Source of the DNA: an uncultured Acidimicrobiaceae bacterium
GTDB taxonomy: Bacteria > Actinomycetota > Acidimicrobiia > Spongiisociales > UBA5794
NCBI GenBank assembly: GCA_947258375.1
Contig: CAMYIJ010000008.1
Location: 1-60,678, forward strand
Direction of reading: 5' to 3'
DNA length: 60,678 nucleotides
Part shown: in pieces, positions 51,134-60,555 of the stretch
How the letters are laid out: every line of letters starts with the position of its first letter
How positions within the stretch are numbered: the stretch's first letter is position 1
Position numbers and translations under genes: made by a program
Notes under the pieces: generated by a model
Told to the model about the DNA's origin: nothing
Seen by the model: only the letters and a program-made list of their open reading frames with translations
Database searches by the model: none

Positions 51134-53893
51134 ATGGGAGGGAAGGCTCGACGGCTGGTAGTCGTCTTCGTGCTGGCCACGGCTAGCTACGCATTGCCGG
51201 TAGTGAGTTCTACTGCCGCGCCGGAGGTCGCACGCGACTGGGAGCCGCGCTTGCTGGCGTCAGGTGAGATCGATTGGGTCAGGTATACGCCCGACGGCGC
51301 TCACGCCATTGTGGGGGAATCTGGTGCGCTGACAGCGATCCCAATCGCGGGCGGCCTGTCGGTGAGCCTCGGTTCGAGTGACGGCACCAGGGAAAGCGTC
51401 CTGGTGCTGAACGACTCGTCGGCAGCGCTTGTCCGGGACGGAGGCTCGTTGTACCTCGCGACCATCGCCACCGGTGGCCGCCGCCTGCTCACCGACGGAG
51501 TAGGTCGCAAGTTTGCACTGACCGACGACGACAAGTGGTGCGTCGCCGAGGCGGACGCCGGTTTGGTCAAGATCGAGATTTCCACGGGCGTCGTCGAGGA
51601 CATCCCCGGGGTCCCCGGATGGCTCCACAGCCGCTCCTCCGATCTGGACACCGTGGCCAACGAGGTGATGTACCTCGCAGCCCTCGCCGAGGACGAGTTC
51701 GAGGTGCGGAGCCTGAACCTGGATTCTGGAGTCGATCGATTCATCGGCATGGCCCCGAGCCTCGCGGGCAGCGACGAGTCGCCCGTCCTGAGGGTTGCCA
51801 GCCAGCCGCGCCTGGCTGTGTTTGCTTTCGACGGCGGACAAGCAGCAGCCTTCCGGATCTACTCGATCGAGCCCTGGGAGCTGATGCATTCGCGTGGTTA
51901 CACCAGCATCCACCTTACCTCTGATGGCACGACCCTATTGGCCACGGATGTGTCACGAGGCGGCGCAGACGTGTATGGCGTCGATCTGGAAACTGAAGAT
52001 ATCGTCCTGTTCGGCCGCAGCTTTGAAGGGGGCACAACTGGCGCCGGTTTGCAGGTCGCCGACGACGAACGATTCGCATCGGCCACGATGTCGGATGTCG
52101 ACATGTTGCGCACCGAAGCCTACGTCTACGACGTTGCCACCCACAGCGCTCTCAGTCTCGGCGAGCTGACGGCGACGGTGGGAGGACTCGGCAACAGCTT
52201 CCTCGGAGACGCGCCTCGCCTGCTGATCAGAAACTACGACGATCGATCCTTCATGCCGACCGGTATGTTCTCGGTGACGGTCACCGGGGCCGATCCTAAA
52301 CCCTGGCCGGCCCACGTGACCAGAGATTCGTACGTGCCGGCTTACTCCGTCGGCGACATAGCCTATGTGCTGGGTGACGTTGGGGTGTATCGGCTCAACA
52401 CCGATGGTTCCGACCCCACACTCGTCAGCAGTCCGGTACTCCAGGGTGGCAGTCCCGACTCATTGATCTTCAGTCCTGCTGGTGACAGCCTCATCTACAC
52501 GGACCACGCGCTCAGCGGCCACATCGGGAACGTCTGGCTGCTGCGGATCGCTCCCGAGTTCGATCCTTGTGCCGGAAGCGGTGTGATCACAGGGACTGAC
52601 GGCAACGACCACATAGTTGGCACCGAAGGCGATGACATCATCAAGGGTCTCGCCGGCGACGACGTCATCGATGGCAAGGGCGGCAATGACTTCATCTGCG
52701 GCGACGATGGCGACGACCGGCTGATCGGCGGAGACGGTGATGACACCATCTTCGGCGGATCCGGGGCCGATGCGGTACGCGGGGGCCGCGGCCGGGATGT
52801 CATCCAGGGCGGTCTAGGACCCGACAACCTGGTCGGTGGCCGCGGCGGCGACGTGATCTACGGCGGGGACGGGGCGGATGCGATACGCGGCCACGGCGGA
52901 CCCGACCGACTGTATGGAGACGCCGGCGACGATCAAATCAGCGGCGGAGGGGGCGCCGACACGATCCTGGGCGGCGAGGGCGCCGACGCCCTTTCCGGCA
53001 ACGCCGGACCAGACACCGTCAAGAGCGTGGCCGGAGACAACGTCGTCAACGGTGGCCCCGGCCGCGACACGCTCTACGGTGGATCGGGCGACGACGTAAT
53101 CAATGGCGCCGCTGGAAACGACTCCCTGGTTTCCACGCTGGGTGCCGACACCCTCGACGGGGGTGACGGTGATGACATCCTCCATCTCGGAAGCGAGGGA
53201 CCGGACGGAATCGGTGGCCCGGGCAACGACACCATCACCTGGGGTGGGCCATTCTGGGTCGATCCTCCGACTGTCTGGGGCGGACCCGGAAACGACACGA
53301 TCGGTAGCACCGGCAGCTGGCCTCCAGCCTGCGGTGTGGTTCGCGGTGGTACTGGCGATGACACGGTCTACTGCGGTTCCGAGGGCCGGATGTTTGGCGG
53401 GGACGGTTCAGACCAACTCCACGGGGGACTCCATCAGTACGGCGGGGCTGGTGACGACGAACTGTTCATGCCGGTGTTGTCGAGTCATGTTCCGGGACGC
53501 ACCCAGCATGGCGGGCCCGGCCATGATCGAATCAGCGGGGAAGACGCGGCGCGTCAACACGGCGGGTCCGGCAACGACTCGTTGACCGGCGAGTTCTTCA
53601 CCACGGTCCAGGTCGGCGGGACCGGAGCCGACGTGCTCAGTTCGGCGCTGATCCAGTACGGCAAGAAGGGCAACGACACGCTCTCGGACTTTGAAACGGG
53701 GTACGGGGGCCATGGCGCGGACACGCTGAACGGCGACTTCCGATCGAATGTCCTCTACGGCGGTGCCGGCGACGACGTCCTCTCCGGTGGTGGCGGCGAC
53801 GACCAGCTCTTCGGAGGGCCCGGGATCGACATCCTCGACGGCGGCAATGGTAACGACACCTGTACGGACGAAGGCGTGACCACCCCCTGCTGA
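51134..53893 (+). CDS. Secreted beta-propeller / RTX calcium-binding repeat protein
   Basis: 919 residues. A signal peptide occupies about residues 1-30 (basic start, hydrophobic core, SSTAA). Residues about 35-480 show repeated beta-blades of a TolB/WD-like propeller. From about 484 to the end there are hemolysin-type GGxGxDxL nonapeptides, first dense and regular, then irregular between about 690 and 870 with insertions, then regular again. Calcium-induced folding outside the cell is expected. No protease or lipase motif was found, and the typical type I secretion C-terminus is replaced by CTDEGVTTPC. AAGGGGG stands six bases before the ATG. Confidence 0.85.
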   Translation: MGGKARRLVVVFVLATASYALPVVSSTAAPEVARDWEPRLLASGEIDWVRYTPDGAHAIVGESGALTAIPIAGGLSVSLGSSDGTRESVLVLNDSSAALVRDGGSLYLATIATGGRRLLTDGVGRKFALTDDDKWCVAEADAGLVKIEISTGVVEDIPGVPGWLHSRSSDLDTVANEVMYLAALAEDEFEVRSLNLDSGVDRFIGMAPSLAGSDESPVLRVASQPRLAVFAFDGGQAAAFRIYSIEPWELMHSRGYTSIHLTSDGTTLLATDVSRGGADVYGVDLETEDIVLFGRSFEGGTTGAGLQVADDERFASATMSDVDMLRTEAYVYDVATHSALSLGELTATVGGLGNSFLGDAPRLLIRNYDDRSFMPTGMFSVTVTGADPKPWPAHVTRDSYVPAYSVGDIAYVLGDVGVYRLNTDGSDPTLVSSPVLQGGSPDSLIFSPAGDSLIYTDHALSGHIGNVWLLRIAPEFDPCAGSGVITGTDGNDHIVGTEGDDIIKGLAGDDVIDGKGGNDFICGDDGDDRLIGGDGDDTIFGGSGADAVRGGRGRDVIQGGLGPDNLVGGRGGDVIYGGDGADAIRGHGGPDRLYGDAGDDQISGGGGADTILGGEGADALSGNAGPDTVKSVAGDNVVNGGPGRDTLYGGSGDDVINGAAGNDSLVSTLGADTLDGGDGDDILHLGSEGPDGIGGPGNDTITWGGPFWVDPPTVWGGPGNDTIGSTGSWPPACGVVRGGTGDDTVYCGSEGRMFGGDGSDQLHGGLHQYGGAGDDELFMPVLSSHVPGRTQHGGPGHDRISGEDAARQHGGSGNDSLTGEFFTTVQVGGTGADVLSSALIQYGKKGNDTLSDFETGYGGHGADTLNGDFRSNVLYGGAGDDVLSGGGGDDQLFGGPGIDILDGGNGNDTCTDEGVTTPC
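52583..53893 (+). repeat. RTX nonapeptide-coding repeat region
   Basis: About 435 codons of Gly/Asp-rich nonapeptide repeats within the secreted protein. DNA-level repeats are imperfect because codon choice varies, so this is an old or diversifying array rather than a recent expansion. Confidence 0.85.
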
Positions 53894-53933
53894 GACCGGC
53901 GAAACGGCTCCGGCGGGCATCTAGCATCGCCGG

Positions 53934-55736
53934 GTGAGCGCGCCTCCCGTGGATCGATCGACGCTGCAGAGTGTGCTGCGCCGCGGGCTGTCGCTCATCG
54001 GACGGCTCATCTCGATGCACCCTGTGGCTTATGTGGCAGGGGCTCTCGGAGCCGCAGCCTATGTCGGGGCGATCGTGGCCGCCGCAGTGGTTATTGGGAA
54101 CGTCGCCGACGACCTGATCATCCCGGTGCTCGACGGCGACGTTCCGCATGGCGATCGCTTCTGGCCGGCGATGGCTGCGATCGCGGGTGTGGCGCTGTGG
54201 AAGGCGACGGGAATCACGTTCCGTCGCATCGGCGCCGGATGGCTTCAGGCGCGATGCCAGGCCGATGTGCGCGAGAACCTGATCGACAGGATGCTGCGCC
54301 TCGAACTGCGATGGCACCAACACCGCGGTGTGGGCGACCTGCTCGCAGTCGCCGACTCGGATGCCGGCGGAGCGACATGGATCCTGGCACCGCTCCCCTA
54401 CGCCACCGGCACAGTGCTCCTGCTCATTGGCACGAGCGTCCTCATCTTCATCATCGATCCGCTCATGGCTGCGGTCGCGGTCGTGTCGCTCGCCCTGATA
54501 ATCGCCATCGATGTCAGGGGCTCCTGGCTGATGTTCGATGTCTACGAGGAAATCCAACGCGATCGGGGAGAGGTCGGCCGCGTGGTCCACGAGAGCTTCG
54601 ATGGGGCGCTCACGGTCAAAGCGCTCGGCCGCGAGAGGTACGAGACCGAGCGGCTACGGACAGCCTCCGAGGTCCTGCGAGACAGAATCGCCGCCATGGG
54701 CACCACCTGGGCGGGCTACCGCATCCTTGTCGAAGGCATGTTGGGAGTGGTGACTGTGGTACTGCTGATCGTCGGGGCGACCCGAATCCGGGCCGGCGCT
54801 ATCAGCAATGGTGACATCATCACGATCGCCTACCTATTCAGCTTGCTCACGATCCCGATTCGGGTCGTCGGCTTCGTGCTGTGGGACATGGCGCATTCCT
54901 CGGCGGCATGGACGAGGGTGCAGGCCGTATACGACGCATCCGAGCTCGTGCCCTACGGCGAACTCGACGCTCGCGACATCGGCACGGGCGCCGCGGTGGA
55001 CACGTCGCCGGTGGACTTTTCGTACGGCGATGGGCTGGTGTTGCGCGATCTCACGATGCCGATACCGCCGGGGCGCACCATCGCAATCGTGGGGCCCACC
55101 GGCTCCGGCAAGTCAACGCTCGCCACGCTGCTGGCCCGGCTGTGGGACCCCACCACCGGAGCCATCCGCATCGACGATCGCGACTTGCGGGACTTCGCTC
55201 GGTCCGCCCTACCCGGAGAGGTGGCCTTTGTCTCGCAGGAGGCCTTCCTTTTCGACGACACCGTGGCGGCCAATATCGCGATCGGCGGACAGCCCGACCC
55301 AGCCGCGGTCGAACATGCGGCGAACCTGGCCGGGGCCGCCGAGTTCATCGACGCGCTGCCGCTCCGCTACGACACAATCCTGGGCGAACGCGGCACGACA
55401 CTGTCCGGTGGCCAGCGACAACGCCTCGCCTTGGCTCGGGCGCTCGTCCGGATGCCAAGGCTTCTCATCCTCGATGACGCCACGTCGGCGGTGGACTCTT
55501 CGGTCGAAGCCGAGATCCTCGAGTCGCTCAAACGGGCCGAACTGCCTGCGACGATCGTCATCGTTGCGTACCGGCGAGCCTCGATCCTACTGGCGGACGA
55601 GATCATCTACCTGGAAGACGGCCGCATCCTCGGGCGAGGCCACCACGAGGAGCTGCTCACCATCCCCGGCTACGCCAAGATCCTGGAGGCCTACGACGAG
55701 GACAGCGGACAAACGACGGCGGAGACGGTGCCGTGA
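53934..55736 (+). CDS. ABC exporter half-transporter with degenerate ATP site
   Basis: 600 residues: six membrane helices (about 25-310), then a nucleotide-binding domain. Walker A GPTGSGKST is near 388, the signature LSGGQRQRLALARAL is canonical, and Walker B reads LLILDDATSAVD with Asp in place of the catalytic Glu. The H-loop is AYRRAS, with Tyr in place of His. It should therefore bind but poorly hydrolyse ATP at its own Walker site. It is followed by a partner with a complementary pattern, overlapping by 4 bases (GTGA), as in BmrCD or TM287/288-type heterodimers. GTG start; substrate unknown. Confidence 0.9.
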   Translation: MSAPPVDRSTLQSVLRRGLSLIGRLISMHPVAYVAGALGAAAYVGAIVAAAVVIGNVADDLIIPVLDGDVPHGDRFWPAMAAIAGVALWKATGITFRRIGAGWLQARCQADVRENLIDRMLRLELRWHQHRGVGDLLAVADSDAGGATWILAPLPYATGTVLLLIGTSVLIFIIDPLMAAVAVVSLALIIAIDVRGSWLMFDVYEEIQRDRGEVGRVVHESFDGALTVKALGRERYETERLRTASEVLRDRIAAMGTTWAGYRILVEGMLGVVTVVLLIVGATRIRAGAISNGDIITIAYLFSLLTIPIRVVGFVLWDMAHSSAAWTRVQAVYDASELVPYGELDARDIGTGAAVDTSPVDFSYGDGLVLRDLTMPIPPGRTIAIVGPTGSGKSTLATLLARLWDPTTGAIRIDDRDLRDFARSALPGEVAFVSQEAFLFDDTVAANIAIGGQPDPAAVEHAANLAGAAEFIDALPLRYDTILGERGTTLSGGQRQRLALARALVRMPRLLILDDATSAVDSSVEAEILESLKRAELPATIVIVAYRRASILLADEIIYLEDGRILGRGHHEELLTIPGYAKILEAYDEDSGQTTAETVP

Positions 55737-57535
55737 GCGAGCCACTGCTGGGGATCGTCGAGACAGAAATCGGTACGGCAACCGCGCTACGCCGCGTGCT
55801 GCGGGTCGCCCCGGAGCTGCGCCGCGGCCTCTGGGTGACGGTGTTCCTGGCTGCTGCCGGTACTGCGATCGCCCTGGTCATCCCGATCGTCATTCAGGGC
55901 CTGATCGACACGCAGCTACTCGAGGCGGACTCCATCAACATGGGAAATGTCGTTGCGCGCGGCGCTCTGGCAGTGGCCGCCATGGTGGTGGCGATGGCGG
56001 TCCGCCGCCAGGCCCTCATCCGCCTCGCAGTACGATCGGCTGCCGGCCTCAGCGACCTGCGGGTGACCGCCTTCGCCCACATCCACAAGCTGTCGATGCT
56101 GCACGTGCAGAGCGAGCGGCGTGGTGCTCTTGTCTCGAGAGTCACCTCCGATATCACCGCCGTTCAGGAGTTTATGGACTGGGGCGGTGTCGGCATGCTG
56201 GTCGGCGCGGCTCAGGCGCTGCTGGCGGTGGCGGCGATGATGGTGTATCGCTGGGAGCTGGCTCTCTTCGTTGCCCTCGTGGCGCTGATCTATGCCGGAT
56301 TGCTGATCTGGTTTCAGACGATTCTGCGCCGCGCCCACGATCGGGTTCGGGACCGAATCGGGATCACCCTGGGAACGATGAGTGAGGCGATTTCCGGCCT
56401 GGCGACGATTCGCGCCTACGGAGCGGAGGAAGAGACGCTCGCCGGAGTCAGCGACGCCGTCGAGTCCCAGTTCCGCACGGAGGTTCGCACCTTCTCCCTG
56501 GGATCCGCCCTCTTCTCCAGTGCGGAGCTCTTCGCCGGGCTCATCACAGCCGGCGTAGTCGGCCTCGGAGTCGCCACGCCGCTCGGCGAGGGCCTGTCCG
56601 CCGGCCGGATGATCGCGTTCCTGTTCCTGGTGAACCTCCTCGTCGAGCCGATCCAGACACTGGTGGAGACCTTGAGCGAGGCCCAATCGGCGGCGGCCGG
56701 TGTCCGCAGAATCCTGAACGTTCTCGACACGCCGCCCGACATCGTCGACCCGGACGAGAGCAGCCCGGCAACGGAAGCCGGGCCCATCGGCATGGAGCTG
56801 ACCCGCATTGCATATTCCTATCCCGGAAGCGATGAGCTCGTAATCCGCGATCTGTCCTTGTCGATCGGGCCCGGAAGGAGGATCGCGGTGGTCGGCAAGA
56901 CGGGTTCGGGCAAATCGACCTTCACGAAACTTGTCACCCGACTGGTCGACCCGGGAGGCGGGTCGATCGAGCTCAACGGCCGTCCTCTCGACCGGATCGG
57001 CTTCACTGAACTGCGGAATCGGGTGGCCTTCGTACCCCAGGAGGGATTCCTGTTCGACACGTCAATTGCCGGCAACGTCCGGTACGGCAAGCCGGACGCC
57101 ACCGACAATGAGATCCAGACCGCATTCGACGATCTCGGCCTGGCGGATTGGGTCGATAGCCTGCCCGCCGGACTGAACACCCCTGTCGGCGAGCGCGGCA
57201 ACCAGCTGTCGGCGGGAGAACGCCAACTGGTGGCGATGGTTCGAGCCTGGATCGCCGACCCCGATCTCCTCGTGCTCGACGAAGCAACCTCGGCCGTCGA
57301 TCCGGCCCTCGAGGTGCGTCTGCGTGACGCCATGGAGGCCGCCGTTGCCGGCCGCACGTCGATCACCGTCGCCCATCGCCTGTCAACCGCCGAAGCCGCC
57401 GACGAAGTGCTGGTGTTCGACGAAGGCCGCCTGGTGGAGAAGGGCCGCCACATCGATCTCCTCGCCGCTGAGGGGACCTACGCCGGCCTCCACCGGGACT
57501 GGGCTGCCGGTACCGGGACCGCTGCCGCCATGTAG
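55733..57535 (+). CDS. ABC exporter half-transporter, catalytic partner
   Basis: 600 residues: six membrane helices, then a nucleotide-binding domain with Walker A GKTGSGKST near 388, Walker B LLVLDEATSAVD with catalytic Glu, and H-loop AHRLST. The signature motif is non-canonical, LSAGERQLVAM in place of LSGGQ. Paired with the preceding protein, the competent site joins this Walker A/B to the partner LSGGQ; the degenerate site joins the partner D/Y residues to this LSAGE. Multidrug, lipid or peptide export is possible; nearby genes do not decide. Confidence 0.9.
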   Translation: MSEPLLGIVETEIGTATALRRVLRVAPELRRGLWVTVFLAAAGTAIALVIPIVIQGLIDTQLLEADSINMGNVVARGALAVAAMVVAMAVRRQALIRLAVRSAAGLSDLRVTAFAHIHKLSMLHVQSERRGALVSRVTSDITAVQEFMDWGGVGMLVGAAQALLAVAAMMVYRWELALFVALVALIYAGLLIWFQTILRRAHDRVRDRIGITLGTMSEAISGLATIRAYGAEEETLAGVSDAVESQFRTEVRTFSLGSALFSSAELFAGLITAGVVGLGVATPLGEGLSAGRMIAFLFLVNLLVEPIQTLVETLSEAQSAAAGVRRILNVLDTPPDIVDPDESSPATEAGPIGMELTRIAYSYPGSDELVIRDLSLSIGPGRRIAVVGKTGSGKSTFTKLVTRLVDPGGGSIELNGRPLDRIGFTELRNRVAFVPQEGFLFDTSIAGNVRYGKPDATDNEIQTAFDDLGLADWVDSLPAGLNTPVGERGNQLSAGERQLVAMVRAWIADPDLLVLDEATSAVDPALEVRLRDAMEAAVAGRTSITVAHRLSTAEAADEVLVFDEGRLVEKGRHIDLLAAEGTYAGLHRDWAAGTGTAAAM

Positions 57536-57560
57536 GCGTCGGCAGCTCTTCCCCGCGTCC

Positions 57561-58364
57561 CTACCCCGCAGACGGGTAGTTCGGCCGGCGTTTCTCCTTG
57601 ATGGCGAGGGCGCCTTCGCGGACGTCGGGGCCCATGAAGTTGAGCATCTCGAAGCCGAGGCTGGCGTCAAACGCCGGAGCGGCCTGCTGCACCCAGAGAT
57701 TCAGGGCCCGCTTCGTGAAGCGGGCGGCATCCTGAGGTCCGGTGGCGATTTTGGCGGCGATCCGCATGGCCTCATCCATGAGCTCGTCCCCCGGCACCGA
57801 CTTAGAGACCAGCCCAATGCGGTCGGCGGTCTTGCCATCGATGAACTCAGAGGTAATGAGGTAGTACTTCGCCTTGGCCAGCCCGCACAGGAGCGGCCAG
57901 ATGATGGCGGAGTGATCGCCGGCCGCGACGCCGAGGCGGATGTGGCCGTCGGTAAAACGGGCGTCCTCGGCGATGATGCTGATGTCGGCCATGAGCGCCA
58001 CGGCGAGACCGGCGCCCACGGCCATCCCATTGATTGCAGAAATGATGATCTTCTCGCAGTGGACCATGCGGTAGACGAGCTCCCCGGCCTCCTTGAAGGC
58101 GACGCGCATCCCGTCGTAGTCGTTGACCATCGTCTCGATCCAATCGAGGTCGCCGCCCGCCGAGAATGCCTCGCCGGCGCCCGTGACGATCACGACCCGG
58201 GTTGCCGGATCTTCGTGAACGTCCAGCCAGACTCTGCTGAGGGCGTTGTGAGTGGCGGCATCGGTTGCGTTGAGTTTCTCCGGCCGGTTGATCGTGATGA
58301 CGAGGATGCCGTGATCGTGCCGCTCGAAAGCGAGACCGGGATAGGCGTCGAAATACTCACTCAT
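57561..58364 (-). CDS. Crotonase-fold protein (enoyl-CoA hydratase/isomerase-like)
   Basis: 267 residues. ITINRPEKLNATD, GAGEAFSAGGDLDWIE (oxyanion loop) and AINGMAVGAGLAVALMADI are crotonase motifs. The first hydratase Glu (GGCELA region) is replaced in GAGLAVALM, and the second conserved Glu (PE-x-x-LG) reads DGHIRLGVAAGDH, so a classical hydratase mechanism is doubtful; isomerase, thioesterase or decarboxylase-like activity is possible. ATG 58364 has GGAG four bases upstream. It may serve acyl-CoA breakdown together with the HMG-CoA lyase nearby. Confidence 0.82.
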   Translation of the reverse strand: MSEYFDAYPGLAFERHDHGILVITINRPEKLNATDAATHNALSRVWLDVHEDPATRVVIVTGAGEAFSAGGDLDWIETMVNDYDGMRVAFKEAGELVYRMVHCEKIIISAINGMAVGAGLAVALMADISIIAEDARFTDGHIRLGVAAGDHSAIIWPLLCGLAKAKYYLITSEFIDGKTADRIGLVSKSVPGDELMDEAMRIAAKIATGPQDAARFTKRALNLWVQQAAPAFDASLGFEMLNFMGPDVREGALAIKEKRRPNYPSAG

Positions 58365-58533
58365 GTGGCTCCATTCCTGTGTGCCGAAGGCCAACGCGAT
58401 GGCGTTTCGGGCAACCCTAGGGGGCAGGCATGATGGAGGGCGGCCCGCCGCGACTCGAGCACTCCGCGGGCCTCTGCTGAGTGTTACTAGCCACTAGCCT
58501 GCGCTGGTGGCAGCAGGCGGCAAGGAGCGTCAC

Positions 58534-59001
58534 ATGGCCGGCTATCCAACACTCATCCACGAACGGGTCGATCAGGCTCGTCGCGGTGAGAATCCGGCTG
58601 TGATCTGCCGAATGCCATCGGGGTGGGCTGTGCTCGGCGACGATCAGTTCTTCGTCGGCTACTCGTTGCTGCTACCCGATCCGGTAGTGGAGAACCTGAC
58701 AGATCTGGGCGACGCGGAACGAGCCGGCTTCCTATCCGACATGGCGCTGATCGGCGAAGCTCTTCATGACTGTACCGACGCATATCGCATCAACTACGAG
58801 ATCCTCGGCAACAGCGAAGCCGCCCTCCACGCCCATGTCTTCCCGCGCTACCAGAACGAACCGGAGCGCCTCCGCCGCGGCCCGGTGTGGTGGTACGACT
58901 TGCAGGACCTGACCGGCGATCCGCTCGATCTAGACGTCCACGGTGACCTACAGGGCCGGTTGGCCACCTACCTGACCGACCGGCTCGACGCCTCTCGATA
59001 A
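58534..59001 (+). CDS. HIT-domain protein with altered histidine triad
   Basis: 155 residues of the histidine-triad nucleotide hydrolase/transferase fold. INYEILGNSEAALHAHVFPRY holds the motif (ALHAHVFPRY): the first two His, including the nucleophile position, are kept while the third is Phe. Length and the WWYDLQDLTGDP tail are consistent with small HIT proteins. ATG 58534 has AAGGAG six bases upstream; a GTG nine codons earlier lacks one. Substrate unknown. Confidence 0.78.
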   Translation: MAGYPTLIHERVDQARRGENPAVICRMPSGWAVLGDDQFFVGYSLLLPDPVVENLTDLGDAERAGFLSDMALIGEALHDCTDAYRINYEILGNSEAALHAHVFPRYQNEPERLRRGPVWWYDLQDLTGDPLDLDVHGDLQGRLATYLTDRLDASR

Positions 59002-59011
59002 GCTCGCACCC

Positions 59012-59938
59012 TCAGCCGGCGGGAAAGCCTCCGGCCTTGCCGATCGCAGAGGGCAAGTCACGGTCGAGCCGGCCGCCCAACCAGCGCCCGATCTCACTGA
59101 TGGCATCCATGTCGATACCCGTTTCGACGCCCGACCGCTCCAGCATGTATAGGACGTCCTCGGTGGGGACATTGCCTGTGGCATTCGGGGCGAACGGACA
59201 ACCGCCCGCTCCCCCGACCGAGGCATCGACCGCGGTGACGCCGGCCAGCAGCGCCGCATAGACGTTGGCGACACCGGTGTTGCGAGTGTCGTGGAAGTGC
59301 ACCCGCAGCGGGACGTCGCCCGTCACTGCTCGGACCGCGGCAACCCGCGCGGTGACGGCGGCGGGAACCGCCACCCCAATTGTGTCCCCCAGGGCGACCT
59401 CGGACACTCCCGCCTCGACCGATCGATGCGCCAGCGCCGTAACGGCTTCCGTTGCCACCTCGCCATCAAATGGACAGCCCCAAACCACCGAGATCGTCAC
59501 GGTGGAGCTGCGGCCGGCGGCGGCGGCTTCGAGGATCATGCCCTCGATGGCCTCCATCGCGGCATTGACCGATGAACCTTGATTCGAGCGGCTGAACCCC
59601 TCGGTGGCTGCCACGGAGAAGTTGATCTCATCTACCGACGTTGCCAGCGCCCGCTCGAAGCCCCTCCGGTTGAGGACGAGCCCTATATAGGACGTATCTG
59701 GAGCACTCGGCCCCAATTCAGCCATCACCGCCTCGGCATCGGCCATTTGTGGCACCAAGCCGGGGTGCACAAACGAGGCGGTCTCGATCCGGCGCACGCC
59801 GGCTGCCACCAATCTTCGGATCAGATCGACCTTGGTGGCGGTGGCGAGAACCACTTCTTCGTTCTGCAGGCCGTCGCGCGGCCCAACCTCGACAATGCCC
59901 GCCCTGGATGGCAACATGCCTGCGTCTGGAGCTTCCAT
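59012..59938 (-). CDS. Hydroxymethylglutaryl-CoA lyase
   Basis: 308-residue TIM-barrel enzyme splitting HMG-CoA into acetoacetate and acetyl-CoA, the last step of leucine degradation. VEVGPRDGLQNEE supplies the catalytic Arg/Asp, VHFHDTRNTG the metal His pair, and SVGGAGGCPFAPNATGNVPT is the HMGL signature with the catalytic Cys loop. FSRSNQGSSVNAA is also typical. The family includes related DRE-TIM lyases, but this motif set is specific. It is convergent with the HIT gene. Confidence 0.9.
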   Translation of the reverse strand: MEAPDAGMLPSRAGIVEVGPRDGLQNEEVVLATATKVDLIRRLVAAGVRRIETASFVHPGLVPQMADAEAVMAELGPSAPDTSYIGLVLNRRGFERALATSVDEINFSVAATEGFSRSNQGSSVNAAMEAIEGMILEAAAAGRSSTVTISVVWGCPFDGEVATEAVTALAHRSVEAGVSEVALGDTIGVAVPAAVTARVAAVRAVTGDVPLRVHFHDTRNTGVANVYAALLAGVTAVDASVGGAGGCPFAPNATGNVPTEDVLYMLERSGVETGIDMDAISEIGRWLGGRLDRDLPSAIGKAGGFPAG

Positions 59939-59972
59939 GGTTCCAAGTTAATCAGCGCGTACCCGAGGAGGC

Positions 59973-60548
59973 ATGTTGAGCTTCGACACGATGCGGCTCT
60001 TCTTTTCGCTTATGGCCTTCGGCGCCACCGTCGTTGTCATCAGCGCCTTCCTCCTCTGGATCGCCGCCCGCCTCAGCCCCAGAGCCGCCGTGATGCGAGA
60101 CGCCATGCTCGATTCGGTAGCCGGATACGAGCTGTGGCTGGCATTCGGTGTCGCCGCCATCGCAACGTTGGGCAGCCTCTATTTGTCCGAAATCGCCCAC
60201 CTGACGCCGTGCAAGCTGTGTTGGTTCCAGCGGATCTTCATGTACCCGCTCGTTGTCGTGCTCGGCGTGGCCGCATGGCGGCGAGATGCCTCGGTGCGGC
60301 TCACCACGATGCTGCTGGCCTGGATCGGCGCCGCCATCGCCGTCTATCACTACACGATTCAGCGATATCCGTCCCTCGGAGGGGGCAGTTGTGATGCGAG
60401 CGCGCCGTGTAGTGCGGCGTACATCTGGCAGTGGGATTTCATTTCAATCCCCTTCATGGCCGCCAGCGCATTTGGCCTGATTCTTGTCCTTATGTTTGCG
60501 TTGCGCTCCAACCTCGGCAGAATGTCCGCTCTCGAAGCAGCGGAGTAG
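59973..60548 (+). CDS. Disulfide bond formation protein B (DsbB family)
   Basis: 191 residues with about five membrane helices. [17 protein letters not shown] holds the quinone-linked CxxC, and [11 protein letters not shown] in the periplasmic loop the second Cys pair, as in DsbB/BdbC. An extra N-terminal helix precedes the usual four. It would reoxidise a thioredoxin-like thiol oxidase using menaquinone. The next open frame begins 7 bases downstream and is probably its partner. Confidence 0.88.
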   Translation: MLSFDTMRLFFSLMAFGATVVVISAFLLWIAARLSPRAAVMRDAMLDSVAGYELWLAFGVAAIATLGSLYLSEIAHLTPCKLCWFQRIFMYPLVVVLGVAAWRRDASVRLTTMLLAWIGAAIAVYHYTIQRYPSLGGGSCDASAPCSAAYIWQWDFISIPFMAASAFGLILVLMFALRSNLGRMSALEAAE

Positions 60549-60555
60549 CTATCTG

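Noticed and set aside
52583..53893. Repeat-rich DNA as a CRISPR array
   Set aside because: It encodes an uninterrupted run of RTX nonapeptides with no constant repeat or spacer length.
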